DNA from: Phoronis australis
Lineage: Eukaryota > Phoronida > Phoronidae
Length of the DNA: 64,000 bases
Direction: 5' to 3'
Assembly (NCBI GenBank): GCA_002633005.1
Contig: NMRA01000001.1
Span: 255,299 to 319,298 of the forward strand
Below are positions 12,044 through 22,257 of this stretch, piece by piece (the first letter of the stretch is position 1; every line of letters starts with the position of its first letter). Below the pieces are notes generated by a model. That model was not told the DNA's origin. It searched no databases and saw nothing but the letters and a program-made list of their open reading frames with translations. The position numbers and the translations under genes are program-made.

Positions 12044-12109
12044 TCTCACGGTAACTAACGAGATGTCTCACGTTAGCGAACGAGATGTCTCACGATAACT
12101 AACGAGATA
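12044..12109. repeat. Three 22-bp tandem units
   Basis: Three consecutive 22-base units of the type TCTCACG, then TAACTAACGAGATG, with one to four differences between units. It lies in intron 2 of the gene, about 150 bases before the exon 3 acceptor. No function is apparent. Confidence 0.85.
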
Positions 12110-12265
12110 TCAGTCAATTCCAAACCCACAAATCATTTCTCAACAGAATGAAAAAAACCTGAGACCAGTTTATAGAATGCGTTCTGCCAATCTTAGTTCA
12201 TCTAAGGTCAAAAGGCGGCGCCTGTTGTGCTATCACTTTTGTTCATAGATTTATTTTCTTTTCAG

Positions 12266-12676
12266 GGTCGGTTATACAAAACCCAATTAGGAATAAGTCA
12301 GCCTAACTTATCAGGATTACCAAAAAACTGGAACCGTGCTCAGTTCAAATACGAGAAAATCGCATATGGGGCTACGGCGCCTGGCGAGAAAATTAATTAC
12401 AATGTGCTGCCACCTATCCACCAACAGCAATTGAGACCTCCAGTCCGGCACGAGCAAAAGCAAACAGTCAAGCAGTTCAAAAATATAACGGGAAACAACG
12501 CTAAATGGAAAGAAGGCTGTCTTTGCTTGCGTTGTAAGATGATGAAAGAACACTGGGAAATGGGAAATGTTTCTGACTTTGAAAACTGGGGAAAATATCC
12601 GTGTGTCCCTGATCACGTGATCAATCACGAATCTCCGACGACTGCTGGTGCAGTTCCGCCGAATGCAGGAGTATAA
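12266..12676 (+). CDS. Exon 3 (terminal) of the unrecognised three-exon gene
   Basis: Opens after TTTTCAG in phase 0 and ends with TAA at 12674. It encodes residues 84-219 of the 219-residue product. The segment has a tyrosine- and proline-containing first half (GRLYKTQLGISQPNL; NYNVLPPIHQQQLRPP) and a cysteine cluster CLCLRC at residues 168-173, followed by a tryptophan-rich stretch (HWEMG, FENWGKYPC). The clustered Cys with Cys196 might bind a metal, but no known finger spacing fits. There is no membrane segment. The three matching phases and canonical splice sites make this a believable gene, but the function is unknown. The nearest downstream AATAAA is at 13324. Confidence 0.75.
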   Translation, partial: GRLYKTQLGISQPNLSGLPKNWNRAQFKYEKIAYGATAPGEKINYNVLPPIHQQQLRPPVRHEQKQTVKQFKNITGNNAKWKEGCLCLRCKMMKEHWEMGNVSDFENWGKYPCVPDHVINHESPTTAGAVPPNAGV

Positions 12677-13323
12677 GATGTACCACGCCGTGCCGAGAGA
12701 ACGTGACTAAATACGATGGCTTTGTTTCGTGGATGAGTTTTACTGAATTTCAGTGACTATAACTTGTTTCACTTCCGGCCGCCAAGTAATTCTCACTTGG
12801 TGCCAGTCTTAGACTTCACATAACAAACTTCTAAAGAAAAAGACGTCAGTAGTGTAGTGGCACAGTGACTACTTTGTGCCCCGGATGTACGCTCGTATTT
12901 AGAAGGAAGTGTCTGTATTTCCAGACGAAATGTGTCGGCTGGGTCAAAGTTGAGTTAAATTCAAAATTATTTTATTGACTGAAGTTTCACGTCTCCCTTA
13001 TAACATGTTGACTTTAATTCAATTACGGGGGTGTACTGAATTATTTGTGGCAATGGTGCACCTGGAAAATTAGAGTACCCACCTATTAAAGGAGTGGACT
13101 CGAAAGGGGGAGCAGGGTCACTGAGGAAGTTCCATGACAAAAAACGTATTTCGTGAGGTTTTGTCTGTTCCCAGGGCCAGGGGTTAATTCCATAAAACTA
13201 AGTCTTTGTGGGGATTCTTAGACAACAAAATGTTAATCCTTTAGGCCCGTAACTGCAGAGGAAGAGATCGATGCCTCGGATTAAAAGCAGCTAGTTCATT
13301 CTTGTGCAACAAAGATTTAGAAC

Positions 13324-13329
13324 AATAAA
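13324..13329 (+). terminator. AATAAA, candidate poly(A) signal
   Basis: First clear AATAAA downstream of the stop at 12676, which would give a 3' UTR of about 650 bases. It is followed by a GTGTGTGGC tract. Assigned to the three-exon gene by position only. Confidence 0.35.
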
Positions 13330-15067
13330 TATTGAAATTCCGTGTGTGGCTCTTTTCAGTTGGAGAACATATAGTGGAGTGTCAAATCCTCAATGAACAT
13401 TTTTGTTAATTTTTTTTGGAAAATCCAACGTTTCGTGGGGAATTTTGTCAAAAAATACATCTTTCGTGGGGACAACTCGCGTGACTCAAAAACCCTCCGA
13501 GTCATTTCGAGCGAAACGCCCCCGTTTACCTCATGATCTATGGAAGTCAATCTAACATTACCCGTTAGATTTAAAATGAAACCTACGAAGAATGCAGACA
13601 ACACAATGCAATCCCATTTTGCTCGTGCCTTATGCGAAGTGACACTTTAGTTTCCACTAACGTCCAATCATGGCTGAGGTTTTCAGTTGGCTACTATACA
13701 GCGATATGCTGTTCCTGCGATATACCGTCAGTGGGAAGGTGTACCGCTTAGTTGATTGATTTGAGTTCGTAATGTTTTCGACTTCGAACAATGTTGGGTT
13801 TTGACCTAAGCTGCGCTAAAGTTTCCGTGAAGCACGTACGGTAAAGTTTACAATAGAAGCCTGGATTGTAATACGAAAGCTTCCTTTACGTCGTACCAGG
13901 AAGAGATAACCATCTCTTCCAGGTCGTACTGAGAAACAGGAGTTTATAGGTACCCTGGATGAAATTAGTAACAAATATAGGCCTATAGCAGCCGGGTACA
14001 ATTGTAACGTGACACATACGAACTCTATCTGGTGGATTGGCAACTAAACAGGTGATATTTTCTGTTTGTCATCGTAGATTTGACCTGATAATAAACGCTA
14101 AGTCTCAAATAAGCCTCATAGCTAGTAGTCTATAGGGATCGGGTAAAGGGCACGAAAGAGGCAAAGCGTGAACGCCTCTTCTTTTAATAGAAACTTAACC
14201 GCCGCTATTAAGGACCGTGTGCGGTGAAAGACATCAGCAAAAACTTTGTTTCAAAGAATTCGGATAGTATACGTCATGAGGTGTTCATAAGTGATAAGCA
14301 ATGTCCAAAAGCGCCTAGGCCGTGTTGATCGGGTAACGTGAACAATACTGTTCAATCACTTTATGAACTCGATCATCAGCTCACTTCGTATTTAACACGG
14401 CGTTTTGCCGTGTCCTCGGTGTGGCACTTCAATGACGTTCGGTAAAGCTTGGGACGGTACAGAAACATTGGAATTCAAAGGCTTTGGTGCTTATTACTGA
14501 TATCTGTAAAGCATCAAGAATATCACTTTTAGTACAATCGACACAATGTTTCATTTAAGAACTTTATGTATATTACATGTATGTTGAATAAAAGTACGAG
14601 TCTTTGAAGTGAGCGGTACAAAAATGTCTGTTGCTTCAAACCGGGCGAATACTGTCGTTGTCACAAACTGATATAACGTACTACTAATAGAACACACTAA
14701 TTGTCGTGTTTTCATTTGCGCAAACACAATTGGTATACGTGAACAGGATGTGCAGAGCTGCACGAAAATAACGTTCATTTCTGTAACCGAATACCTGAAA
14801 TCACGAAATTACGGTTGCGCACCTTTTGTGCTCTTTAACTGACGCAACCGGTGGCTTTCAGTCAATTCACTGATTATTTCCAACGGTTATGGAAGGTTTA
14901 TGTTCCATAAAATCATTGTACTAGCATGGTGGGGTTTCAGAACATCTTCTTTGTGTGAAAAGTACGTTATACGGAAATTGACGAATGAGTGCTGCTGGCA
15001 ACGGAAGACATCGTGAGAGTGACGGAGAGACAGCTGGGGATCGGGGGACTCGAACGAGCCCCCCCNA
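13330..15067. other. No gene recognised
   Basis: Only short frames without domains or splice context. A single N at 15066 marks a contig join; unlike the other single-N joins, I could not see a duplicated flank here. Confidence 0.5.
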
Positions 15068-15292
15068 AAAAAGGACCGCCACAAAGCCTGGAAACAAAAA
15101 TTTCCCTGAAAAACGAGACAAAGTCCATCAAAAAGGCTCAGACGTACAGTTCACAGTCACGGTTCTGAAGGTGGTACCCCGTTTTTTGTCCTACCGCCTT
15201 TTTGTCTGGAAAAGGTCAACATCGTCAGAAATTCGAGCCCCCATATCAAAGGCTGGGTGCGCGCATGCAGTGCAGAATAGATAGAAAGATAA
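15068..15292. repeat. Dispersed repeat A, copy 2
   Basis: It matches the copy at 6780-7022 in the same block order and orientation, diverged by many substitutions and small indels. It begins right after the N at 15066, so its left boundary may be cut by the assembly. Confidence 0.65.
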
Positions 15293-15714
15293 AGATCATT
15301 TAAACATTATGGAACGTTGAGGGAGAGGCTCCTCTCAAACATGTTCAAGTAACTATAAATCATACAATATTACAATGGAATTTTACGATTAATTTAGATA
15401 TTGAATATTACAGTTAATTTGAATATGTACACAATCAAAATGTTACACAATTAAATTAAGTTAAATTAAATTAATATCAAACTAATATTAAAATAAGTAA
15501 AAAATACTAGTGGAATTTCATATACTGGAAATGAGGGGACACAATGAAATACAATTTTGAATGGTGACTGGTAAAGAATTCCATACAGATTGACCTCTAT
15601 ATTTAAATTATTTTTGACTAGTTCTAGTTTTAATAATAGGTAAGTAGTAGATCTCAAGGGTTGCTGCACGGGTGGTCCTTAAATGGACATCCGAGGCAAG
15701 TCTGAAACTATTGG

Positions 15715-16030
15715 CTGTAGTATGTTTAGTATTATAGTTTAGCACCAAAGCAAGGCGACGCAGCCGTCGCGACAGCCCTGGCCTGATGCACAACGAGCTG
15801 TGAATTGTGCGTTTGAGCTTTTTTAGTGGACTTTTGACTCGTTTTTTGGACTTTTTGTTTCTCTGAGACGGACGTTTTTGCCCACTTCGCCAAATGGAGG
15901 GGCTCCTTCGAGCCCTCTTCCCCCCCCCCCCTGGGTGCGAGCATGCAACTTATAGTCAAAACGACACGGCAGTAAATCTGTATTGTGAAGTTTTGAGATC
16001 CGAGATCGCAGACGAGTTCTATACATTAAG
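15715..16030. repeat. Dispersed repeat B, copy 1
   Basis: Shares a nearly continuous match of about 300 bases with 20170-20583. It begins at TTTAGTATTATAGTTTAGCA, passes through GATGCACAACGAGCTGTGA, GGACGTTTTTGCCCACTTCG and CTGGGTGCGAGCAT, and ends at GAGTTCTATACATTAAGCAC. A C run near 15922 differs between copies. No gene or terminal inverted repeat is seen; short frames on either strand inside it are repeat artefacts. Confidence 0.85.
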
Positions 16031-17321
16031 CACAGTCAGGGCAAAGGTTGTACAGTAACAATGATTTGAATAATGTATTTTTATTTCTAAATAAAGATTC
16101 CCCTAACATGTGACCATAGCATATAAAATCGAGTAGATGTTTCACAACAGCTTTCTGTCAGCAAACACTGAATTAGCATGCGCTCACACGGCATCGGTGC
16201 CCGGTCACCTTTGTTGACGGCATCAAAAGCCGGTAGTGCAGTTGTTTTTTCATTTCTGGCTTCTCAACATTTGCACTCACGAATAAAGCAAAGGCATCAC
16301 AAATTGTATCTAATGAGTTTTGTTTCAGTTTCATATAAGCATTGGTTAATAGGATGAGAATAATTCATTTTGACAGAACTTAGAATCATAAACGTCTACA
16401 TGGCAACTCGTCCGGCGCTAATCCGACGAAGACTTCACGAGTCGGATCGTTAGATTTCACAGGCTATCACTTCGAACAGGAATACACTGATCAAAAAATA
16501 CTAGAGAGGCGCCGTGAACATGCACTGGCAACGGACCGTATCGTCCGGTTACCTATTGTCGTCAGGCTCCAAAGGTCGTCCGCCATCTTGTTTCGCGTGC
16601 AGCGCAACCACGCGGGACTTAGCGTTCCAATTTGGAGTGCTCGTCTGCACGTTAGGTACTAACTTATCGGAAGAGACACGTATCAAAGTAATGAGACAAA
16701 AATCGGTGAGTTTACCGATTGTTTTTTAAAACCACTTAAAAATCAGTAGATTTTACTAATACACTTTTTTGTGCGTTTTCAGAAGATGTTTTCGAATTTA
16801 AATTTTCTTCCGACGGGACACAAAACATGATCCAGGGTTTGTTTATGCAATGTATCTGTTTGTCCCAGGCACTAGTAGGATCTAGAAGGCCAAAGGAAAA
16901 ATCCGCAGACAAATGCGATACGCTGGGTTCTTAACAATTTTGCCTCACGCATTCACCATTAAACTGCATTGAAATGTTGTCCAATTGGCTTTTATTGGAA
17001 ACCACAGTGCAGAGCTCAACATCAAAGCTTCAAATCGAGTTTATGTCAATAAAAACAGGCTGTTGCAATTTTCATTACTTCGTTGGCCTTTTTCTGCATG
17101 TTTCTCAGTTTTTACAAAAGGGGGCAGCATATGACGAACTTAGGTGTCACAATAAAATGGCTGCCGAAGGCAGTGCACATTTGAAATAACTCGGCACAAA
17201 TTAAAGAAAACTTCCGAATCGATGAATGCGGTATATCTGTGAGAGTTAAATCGAATCCTATTCAGATCATAACTTTGAAGTGGAATAATTCGGTGAGTAC
17301 AACAGCAAGTCGGTTTTATGC
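16031..17321. other. No gene recognised
   Basis: No exon with domain or phase support. On the minus strand at 16580-16592, CAAGATGGCGGAC resembles a YY1-type start or promoter motif and opens a 31-codon frame (MADDLWSLTTIG...) that could be a first exon, but no partner exon was identified. Confidence 0.4.
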
Positions 17322-17603
17322 TTAGGCGGACGAACATTGGGTTCCCCAGTATATAGATAGTTCTTTGGTAAGCCGGAATTCGTCAGAGATATCACTGTCG
17401 ACGAAATGCCGGCCACGGACACGGAGATGTTTCACGGCTTCATACTTGCTTTTAACAACGTACCTTTCATTATTTACTACCGCGAGCCACTTCCTAAGCA
17501 TTTCAGGCTCTCGAGGATGTCGCAAAAACGATATACCTACTTTCTTCGCAACTTCATAGTTCGGACAAACGGGAACGATGCAACGCAATATAGTGGCATT
17601 CAC
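17322..17603 (-). CDS. THAP-domain ORF with a substituted zinc ligand (93 aa)
   Basis: The frame encodes one THAP-type C2CH zinc finger, a DNA-binding fold of animal transcription factors and P-element-like transposases. Cys8 and Cys13 (C-x4-C) are followed by ISFLRHP (24-30), the conserved Trp39 in RKWL, and the His66-Phe67 pair in RGRHF. In the family the third ligand is a Cys two residues before that His; here position 63 is Arg (codon CGT at 17415-17417, one transition from TGT). Without it the zinc site should fail. The frame stops 26 residues after the finger and has no effector or transposase domain. It may be a decayed copy, a first exon whose donor I could not place, or a sequencing error at one base. 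No neighbour suggests a role. Confidence 0.6.
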   Translation of the reverse strand: MNATILRCIVPVCPNYEVAKKVGISFLRHPREPEMLRKWLAVVNNERYVVKSKYEAVKHLRVRGRHFVDSDISDEFRLTKELSIYWGTQCSSA

Positions 17604-18474
17604 TCTGCAGACGAACGACTGACGTCACTGCGTCGTTTCTCACCTTCCTCACAGGTTAACGCGACACCTCTCGGCAAGGTGAGGTCGACCGAATAAGAGG
17701 CGATGTGGATATTGACCAATTAAGACAGTAAAAAAGACGAACGAAATCGGGTGGCATTCTCCTTTAAAACAAAGGCAGACTTTAACTATTTTCACAGGCG
17801 TTGTTACTGCTATTCATGAAGCAGGAGGCATTGTCTTTGTTATTGTTTGAAATAACGGTTGTTGGCATACTTACATGTACTCTTTCAGTTCTTTCTCATT
17901 AATAGTAGGCCTATAGAAAGTCATTTGTTTTCGAATCACAGTACATAATTTTTGCGATCAGTTGGACTTAAATTGCGGCAGCATTAAGTTAGTTTACATT
18001 TTTATTTACCTAAACCTCATTCAAGAATGAATGGACTCACCGGAGACAGCCCAAGAGTTATTATATCTGCGGCGAAGGATGTTAAACTTGTGTTGAGTTG
18101 CCAGCAGTCACTGGTACATGTACGGTGCGCGGCTTTAGACGCTCTCTGCGGCTGGGTTTAAGATCTTTTATAGGCCTAACTATACTTTAAAAAAATTCAA
18201 GTCGATATAACTTGATATTACTCGTGATATTCCAGCGATTTCCGTAAAAATGTATCAGAATTCTGACACATATCATTTCCCATAATCAAGCTTCAAGTGG
18301 CTAAACAGATCAGCGCCATCTTGAAGCTTAGGGACGAGGCTGAAAAAGCCCAACCCACGACACACTGATTAATCGCCGGGAGTTTAAAGACAGGTGTTCA
18401 TTCACCCAATTTTAGCTTGAAACTCTTATACGACAAATTGTCAGTTTATACAGAGAACGTCCAATTTTGAGTCC

Positions 18475-18667
18475 GTTCGGCTCAAAAGAAGGGTGAAAAC
18501 GACAGTCGGACTTTTCAGTACTACTTTGCTGTAAACGATTTCTTATACGAATTTGTACACGGCAGGACATNGTTCGGCTCAAAAGAAGGGCGAAAACGAC
18601 AGTCGGACTTTTCAGTACTACTTTGCTGTAAACGATTTCTTATACGAAGTTGTACACGGCAGGACAT
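18475..18667. repeat. 96-bp duplicate around a single N
   Basis: 18475-18570 and 18572-18667 are the same 96 bases with about two differences, separated only by N at 18571. This is the signature of two overlapping contigs placed end to end and not merged. Confidence 0.9.
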
Positions 18668-19018
18668 TTAAAGGAGACTTGAACTACATGTTTCAGCAGT
18701 CAGCATAAATTTGGAAAGTATAAAAAATCTTTATTGCCCTTCACATCTTCTGAAATAGAACACAGTATTTTTCTTCTTTACTTCGAAAAATAAAAACTTA
18801 TTAGTTCCGTAAAGCCCCAGTGCGAGCTCTGTTTTCGTAACGTCACTGAGGCTGTACGGCACAAAGAGACATAGGTCATTCGGTTGATCGTGCAAGAACA
18901 TATTCCAGTCCATAGATCAACCCGTGCACACACACAACCTTTTTGTTTTTCTTCACTGTGACGTTGGTTCACCCCGGGGTCTAGCCAGAAAGCTAGCTTA
19001 TGTATTAAAACAGACAGT

Positions 19019-19090
19019 CAGCTAGCTGTATGAATATTATCGTCAAAATACAGCTAGGTACCACTGTGATGACTGAAGAATCGGCGAAAA
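19019..19090. repeat. CAGCTAGCTG dispersed element, copy 1
   Basis: Contains CAGCTAGCTGTATGAA and, shortly after, ATACAGCTAGGTACCA. Related arrangements of CAGCTAGCTGTAT and ACAGCTTTG(T/C)ACCAA occur at 19466, 20868 and 24723. The elements are short (35-75 bp) with inverted AGCTGTAT/ATACAGCT words, so they look like tiny foldback elements. Confidence 0.5.
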
Positions 19091-19362
19091 GAGAAATTGG
19101 CCAATAGATGACGCGATGTTTCATACGGCGCCGAAAGCCGTCGCTAAAGATCGCTCAACAACTTTAGCAGCAGAATAACGGTAGAACGCCATTTTTCCAA
19201 CANCAAAATACAGCTAGGTACCACTGTGATGACTGAAGAATCGGCGAAAAGAGAAATTGGCCAATAGATGACGCGATGTTTCATATGGCGCCGAAAGCCG
19301 TCGCTAAAGATCGCTCAACAACTTTAGCAGCAGAATAACGGTAGAACGCCATTTTTCCAACA
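19044..19362. repeat. 159-bp duplicate around a single N
   Basis: 19044-19202 and 19204-19362 match almost perfectly (one difference noted, TACGGCG versus TATGGCG), with N at 19203 between them. Again best read as unmerged overlapping contigs. Confidence 0.9.
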
Positions 19363-19377
19363 CCGTTAAAAATTTAG

Positions 19378-19501
19378 TAGTTACTCAAGGAAGACTGTAG
19401 TTTTTAATGACACTAATTTTGTGTCGGATTTTATCTTACCACTTTTTTACCCACATCGGCGCAAAGCTGTATATTTAGTAAACAGCTTTGTACCAAGGCT
19501 A
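19378..19501. repeat. Dispersed repeat C, copy 1, ending in an AGCTGTAT element
   Basis: The block ACTCAAGGAAGACTGTAG, then TTTTTAATG, ATTTTGTGTC and TACCCAC, recurs in the same order at 20085-20160. Immediately after it, 19466-19501 carries the AGCTGTAT...ACAGCTTTGTACCAAGGCTA half of the CAGCTAGCTG element. Confidence 0.6.
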
Positions 19502-20069
19502 GGATTCAGCCACTGCCCCTAAATTTCATACATCCCGGGTAGTTCTGCTTGTCGTGAAACTCATAACAACATGTTGAGCTATAAACCGGCAGGGGTGTAT
19601 GCAAATCTGACTTTCAACTAACACTCACCTTGCCCGATGGAGCCGTTTAAGTGAAATACAATATAATAATAGTCATTTTTGCATATAATACTCCGCCTTT
19701 TGTAACAAAGAAAAGTCAGTCGTCGCTTTGAAAACAATACGCTCGTGACACTCTCACGCACCATTTCCTAAAAATTTGCGGCATTTCTAGGGAGATGATG
19801 ACAGCTTCGTAGGAACAAAATCTCATCTGGTTTTGAACTAATAAAAACTTGAAACAAAATGAAACTAGTTCCGATAATTTGTTGTGACATGTACGCAACA
19901 TCGTGGAAGAGGAGAACAGTTCGATCGCTTTCTGTACTTGAAAGAACGCAGGGAACGAAACTGACCAATGAGGCAAAAGGTGGCGCTGAAATCTGATCCA
20001 AAAGTGCACACCCTGAATTTAGCAACTTGAGTGTGAACGGTAGGAATGCCAATTTCTTTCAAAACCGGT

Positions 20070-20165
20070 AAATAATTTACTTAGTACTCAAGGAAGAGTG
20101 TAGTTTTTAATGGCACCAATTTTGTGTCATATTTTATTCGATCAGTTTCTACCCACGTCGCCGCA
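20070..20165. repeat. Dispersed repeat C, copy 2
   Basis: Matches 19378-19460 over about 90 bases at roughly 80-85 percent by eye, same orientation. It is directly followed by repeat B copy 2 at 20170. Confidence 0.6.
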
Positions 20166-20169
20166 ACAT

Positions 20170-20583
20170 CTGTAGTAGGTTTAGTATTATAGTTTAGCAC
20201 CGACCGGGCAACTGATGGCAACGCAGCCGGGGCGCCAGCCCTGGCCTGATGCACAACGAGCTGTGAGTTGTGCGTTTGAGCTTTTTAGTAGACTTTTGTC
20301 TAGTTTTTTGAACTTTTTGTTTCTCTGGGACGGACGTTTTTGCCCACTTCGCCAAATGGAGGGGCTCCTTCGAGCCGTCATCTCCCCCCTGGGTGCGAGC
20401 ATAAAACGACGCCGCAGTAAATCTGTATTGTGAACTTTCGAGATCCGAGATCGCAGACGAGTTCTATACATTAAGCNCTGGGTGCGAGCATGCAACTTAT
20501 AGTCAAAACGACGCCGCAGTAAATCTGTATTGTGAACTTTCGAGATCCGAGATCGCAGACGAGTTCTATACATTAAGCACAGT
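20170..20583. repeat. Dispersed repeat B, copy 2, containing a contig-join duplicate
   Basis: Same element as 15715-16030. Its last part appears twice, at 20389-20476 and 20478-20578 on either side of N at 20477. The left version lacks 13-14 bases (the TGCAACTTATAGTC region) present in the right version and in copy 1. That is consistent with two alleles of one locus. Confidence 0.85.
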
Positions 20584-20744
20584 TCTGTAGTCGAGAGCCC
20601 TTCACCTAATGAGCTATATGCATACCGACGGTAGAGCCTTGTTGACGTCAGGCGCGCGTTAGCCAATAGGAATTAACATTGGAAAAGACTTTTTACAAAA
20701 ATACGAAAGAATAACAAAGATGTGATTTCTGATAATATGGAGAC

Positions 20745-20750
20745 TTTATT
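20745..20750 (-). terminator. AATAAA poly(A) signal for the PEBP-Sushi gene
   Basis: TTTATT on the plus strand is AATAAA on the minus strand, about 220 bases beyond the stop of the minus-strand gene that ends at 20972. It is the nearest canonical signal. Confidence 0.45.
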
Positions 20751-20867
20751 CATAAACTAAATTACATTAAAAGTCATGAGTCTGTACTTCAGGAACCTTT
20801 GTTAAAAGCATGGTCTGATCAATGTTTTACGGTGACTTAGGTGTAAGGCTTAGCCTACTCTAGTCAG

Positions 20868-20925
20868 CCAGCTAGCTGTATCAAGACTATTTATATACAG
20901 CTTTGTACCAAGGTTAAGCCTACTC
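20868..20925. repeat. CAGCTAGCTG dispersed element, copy 2
   Basis: CCAGCTAGCTGTATCAAGAC, then ATACAGCTTTGTACCAAGGT. It is flanked by near-identical direct repeats (TAGCCTACTC at 20851-20860 and AAGCCTACTC at 20916-20925) that could be a target-site duplication. It lies just beyond the 3' end of the PEBP-Sushi gene. Confidence 0.5.
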
Positions 20926-20971
20926 ATGCAGCTATAAGGGGTTTTGCATTTACCTTGGCGATAATTGTCTC

Positions 20972-22180
20972 TTAGTAACGCAAGTATGGAAATATTGCAA
21001 AAACAAAGGTTACAGTAGTAAGACAGAGGGTAGGTGATGACAACATGACTGTCGAGCCTTCACCTCCATCAGGGATCTTCATCCTTGGTTTTCCGGAGCC
21101 GGCCTTCGCAGAAGTTGTTGAGACTATTCCAGTCTTTGCTTCAGTCGATTCCGCTCTGGACGTTTTACCTGTTACAACTTGGCCGGTAGCAGCAGTGAAA
21201 GTTGTGGACCTTTGGGATGCTTGTGTAGCGGATCTAGTATTGGGCGCTGACGTTTGTGGTGATGCCGCCGCGACTACAGATTGGACGGTAGCTGCCATAT
21301 TTGAAGTGTGGGAAGCTGGGGTGGGTGTAGAAGATTGGTTTTGTTTGGTTCCTGTAGCCATTGAAGTTTGTAAAGCAGCGGTTGACGGCTTTGGACTGCA
21401 AGACGGAACAGGTGGATCGAACTTGCCATCGGATTTACACGAACTCGTAACAGATGACATCTTTCCGTTCCCCAACTGAAATCCTTCCTTGCAAGAAAAC
21501 ACGACACCCTCCATTCGAGAAACCGTTGGATATCCCAACGAGTCAGTGACTAAGGGCGAGTTAGTAACGTTGGGTACAGTGCATTGCACTACATACTCAT
21601 TCGAAGTACGAAATTGAAAAGTCGCCTTAATACTAGCTCTTGTAAAGTTTTTGGAATCCATGAATGATTTTACATCGAAGCCAACTCTTTGAATACGCCG
21701 AACACTAACAACTTGCCGCCGTTCTTGCTGAAAGATAAAAAACTGATATCTGTGGATGGCATCATTTCTAAATCCGTCAGGGCGAAGATTTGGGCTCTCA
21801 TAAAAGTCCATATCATTGCCGCCATTATCTTTGACACTGCTGTCTGTCAGAGTAGATCCGTTAACGTTCCAAAGTGTCCAATGAAGCCGGTACCTGTTCG
21901 TTGGATTGTATGACGAGGGTGCGTCGGGGTCTACCATAAGAATCGCATACAGGTTCTCGCGATTAGCGTTTTTCCACCTTACTTTGGGTTCAGAACCAAC
22001 CTTTTGGAATGGATGAATGTACTCGTTACATTTCGGAGCATAGGAGCCATAGGAAACTTGCAGAGTGGACGATGAGTCGATGCAAAATGAGTGTTCGTAT
22101 TCATCAACTGTTTCTATCTGCACAAAAACATTAAAAAACACTGAGACTGTGATTAAACAAAGTGCCGATACCATGGGCAT
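20972..22180 (-). CDS. Secreted/membrane-anchored PEBP-Sushi-mucin protein (402 aa)
   Basis: Uninterrupted 402-codon frame. Residues 1-20 form a signal peptide (hydrophobic ALCLITVSVFFNVF). Residues about 34-195 are a phosphatidylethanolamine-binding-protein (PEBP) domain, with DPDAP at 84-88, a strand with His100 (RLHWTLWNV) and the family signature as AIHRYQFFIFQQ at 141-152. Residues 200-261 are one Sushi/CCP module with Cys200, 230, 248 and 261. The usual Trp before the last Cys is Phe254. Residues 262-365 are a Ser/Thr/Ala-rich, probably O-glycosylated stalk. A C-terminal hydrophobic stretch (about 380-400) ends in YLRY, which fits a GPI-anchor signal or a short membrane anchor. N-glycosylation sequons occur at NGS107, NFT178, NVT204 and NQS281. 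The likely product is an extracellular PEBP that may bind lipids or block proteases, with the Sushi module for protein contact. The ligand is unknown. The absence of introns suggests a retroposed origin or lineage-specific expansion. The start is the only Met upstream of the signal peptide. Confidence 0.88.
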   Translation of the reverse strand: MPMVSALCLITVSVFFNVFVQIETVDEYEHSFCIDSSSTLQVSYGSYAPKCNEYIHPFQKVGSEPKVRWKNANRENLYAILMVDPDAPSSYNPTNRYRLHWTLWNVNGSTLTDSSVKDNGGNDMDFYESPNLRPDGFRNDAIHRYQFFIFQQERRQVVSVRRIQRVGFDVKSFMDSKNFTRASIKATFQFRTSNEYVVQCTVPNVTNSPLVTDSLGYPTVSRMEGVVFSCKEGFQLGNGKMSSVTSSCKSDGKFDPPVPSCSPKPSTAALQTSMATGTKQNQSSTPTPASHTSNMAATVQSVVAAASPQTSAPNTRSATQASQRSTTFTAATGQVVTGKTSRAESTEAKTGIVSTTSAKAGSGKPRMKIPDGGEGSTVMLSSPTLCLTTVTFVFAIFPYLRY

Positions 22181-22257
22181 TTTTCGAAAGTGGAAACTGA
22201 AACGTCAAATTTTCATGCACATCAAAAATCAAATCATAATCACGAGACGCAATACAC

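Noticed and set aside
21045-21479. 144-codon plus-strand frame
   Set aside because: Antisense shadow of the Ser/Thr-rich stalk of the PEBP-Sushi gene, with no independent support.
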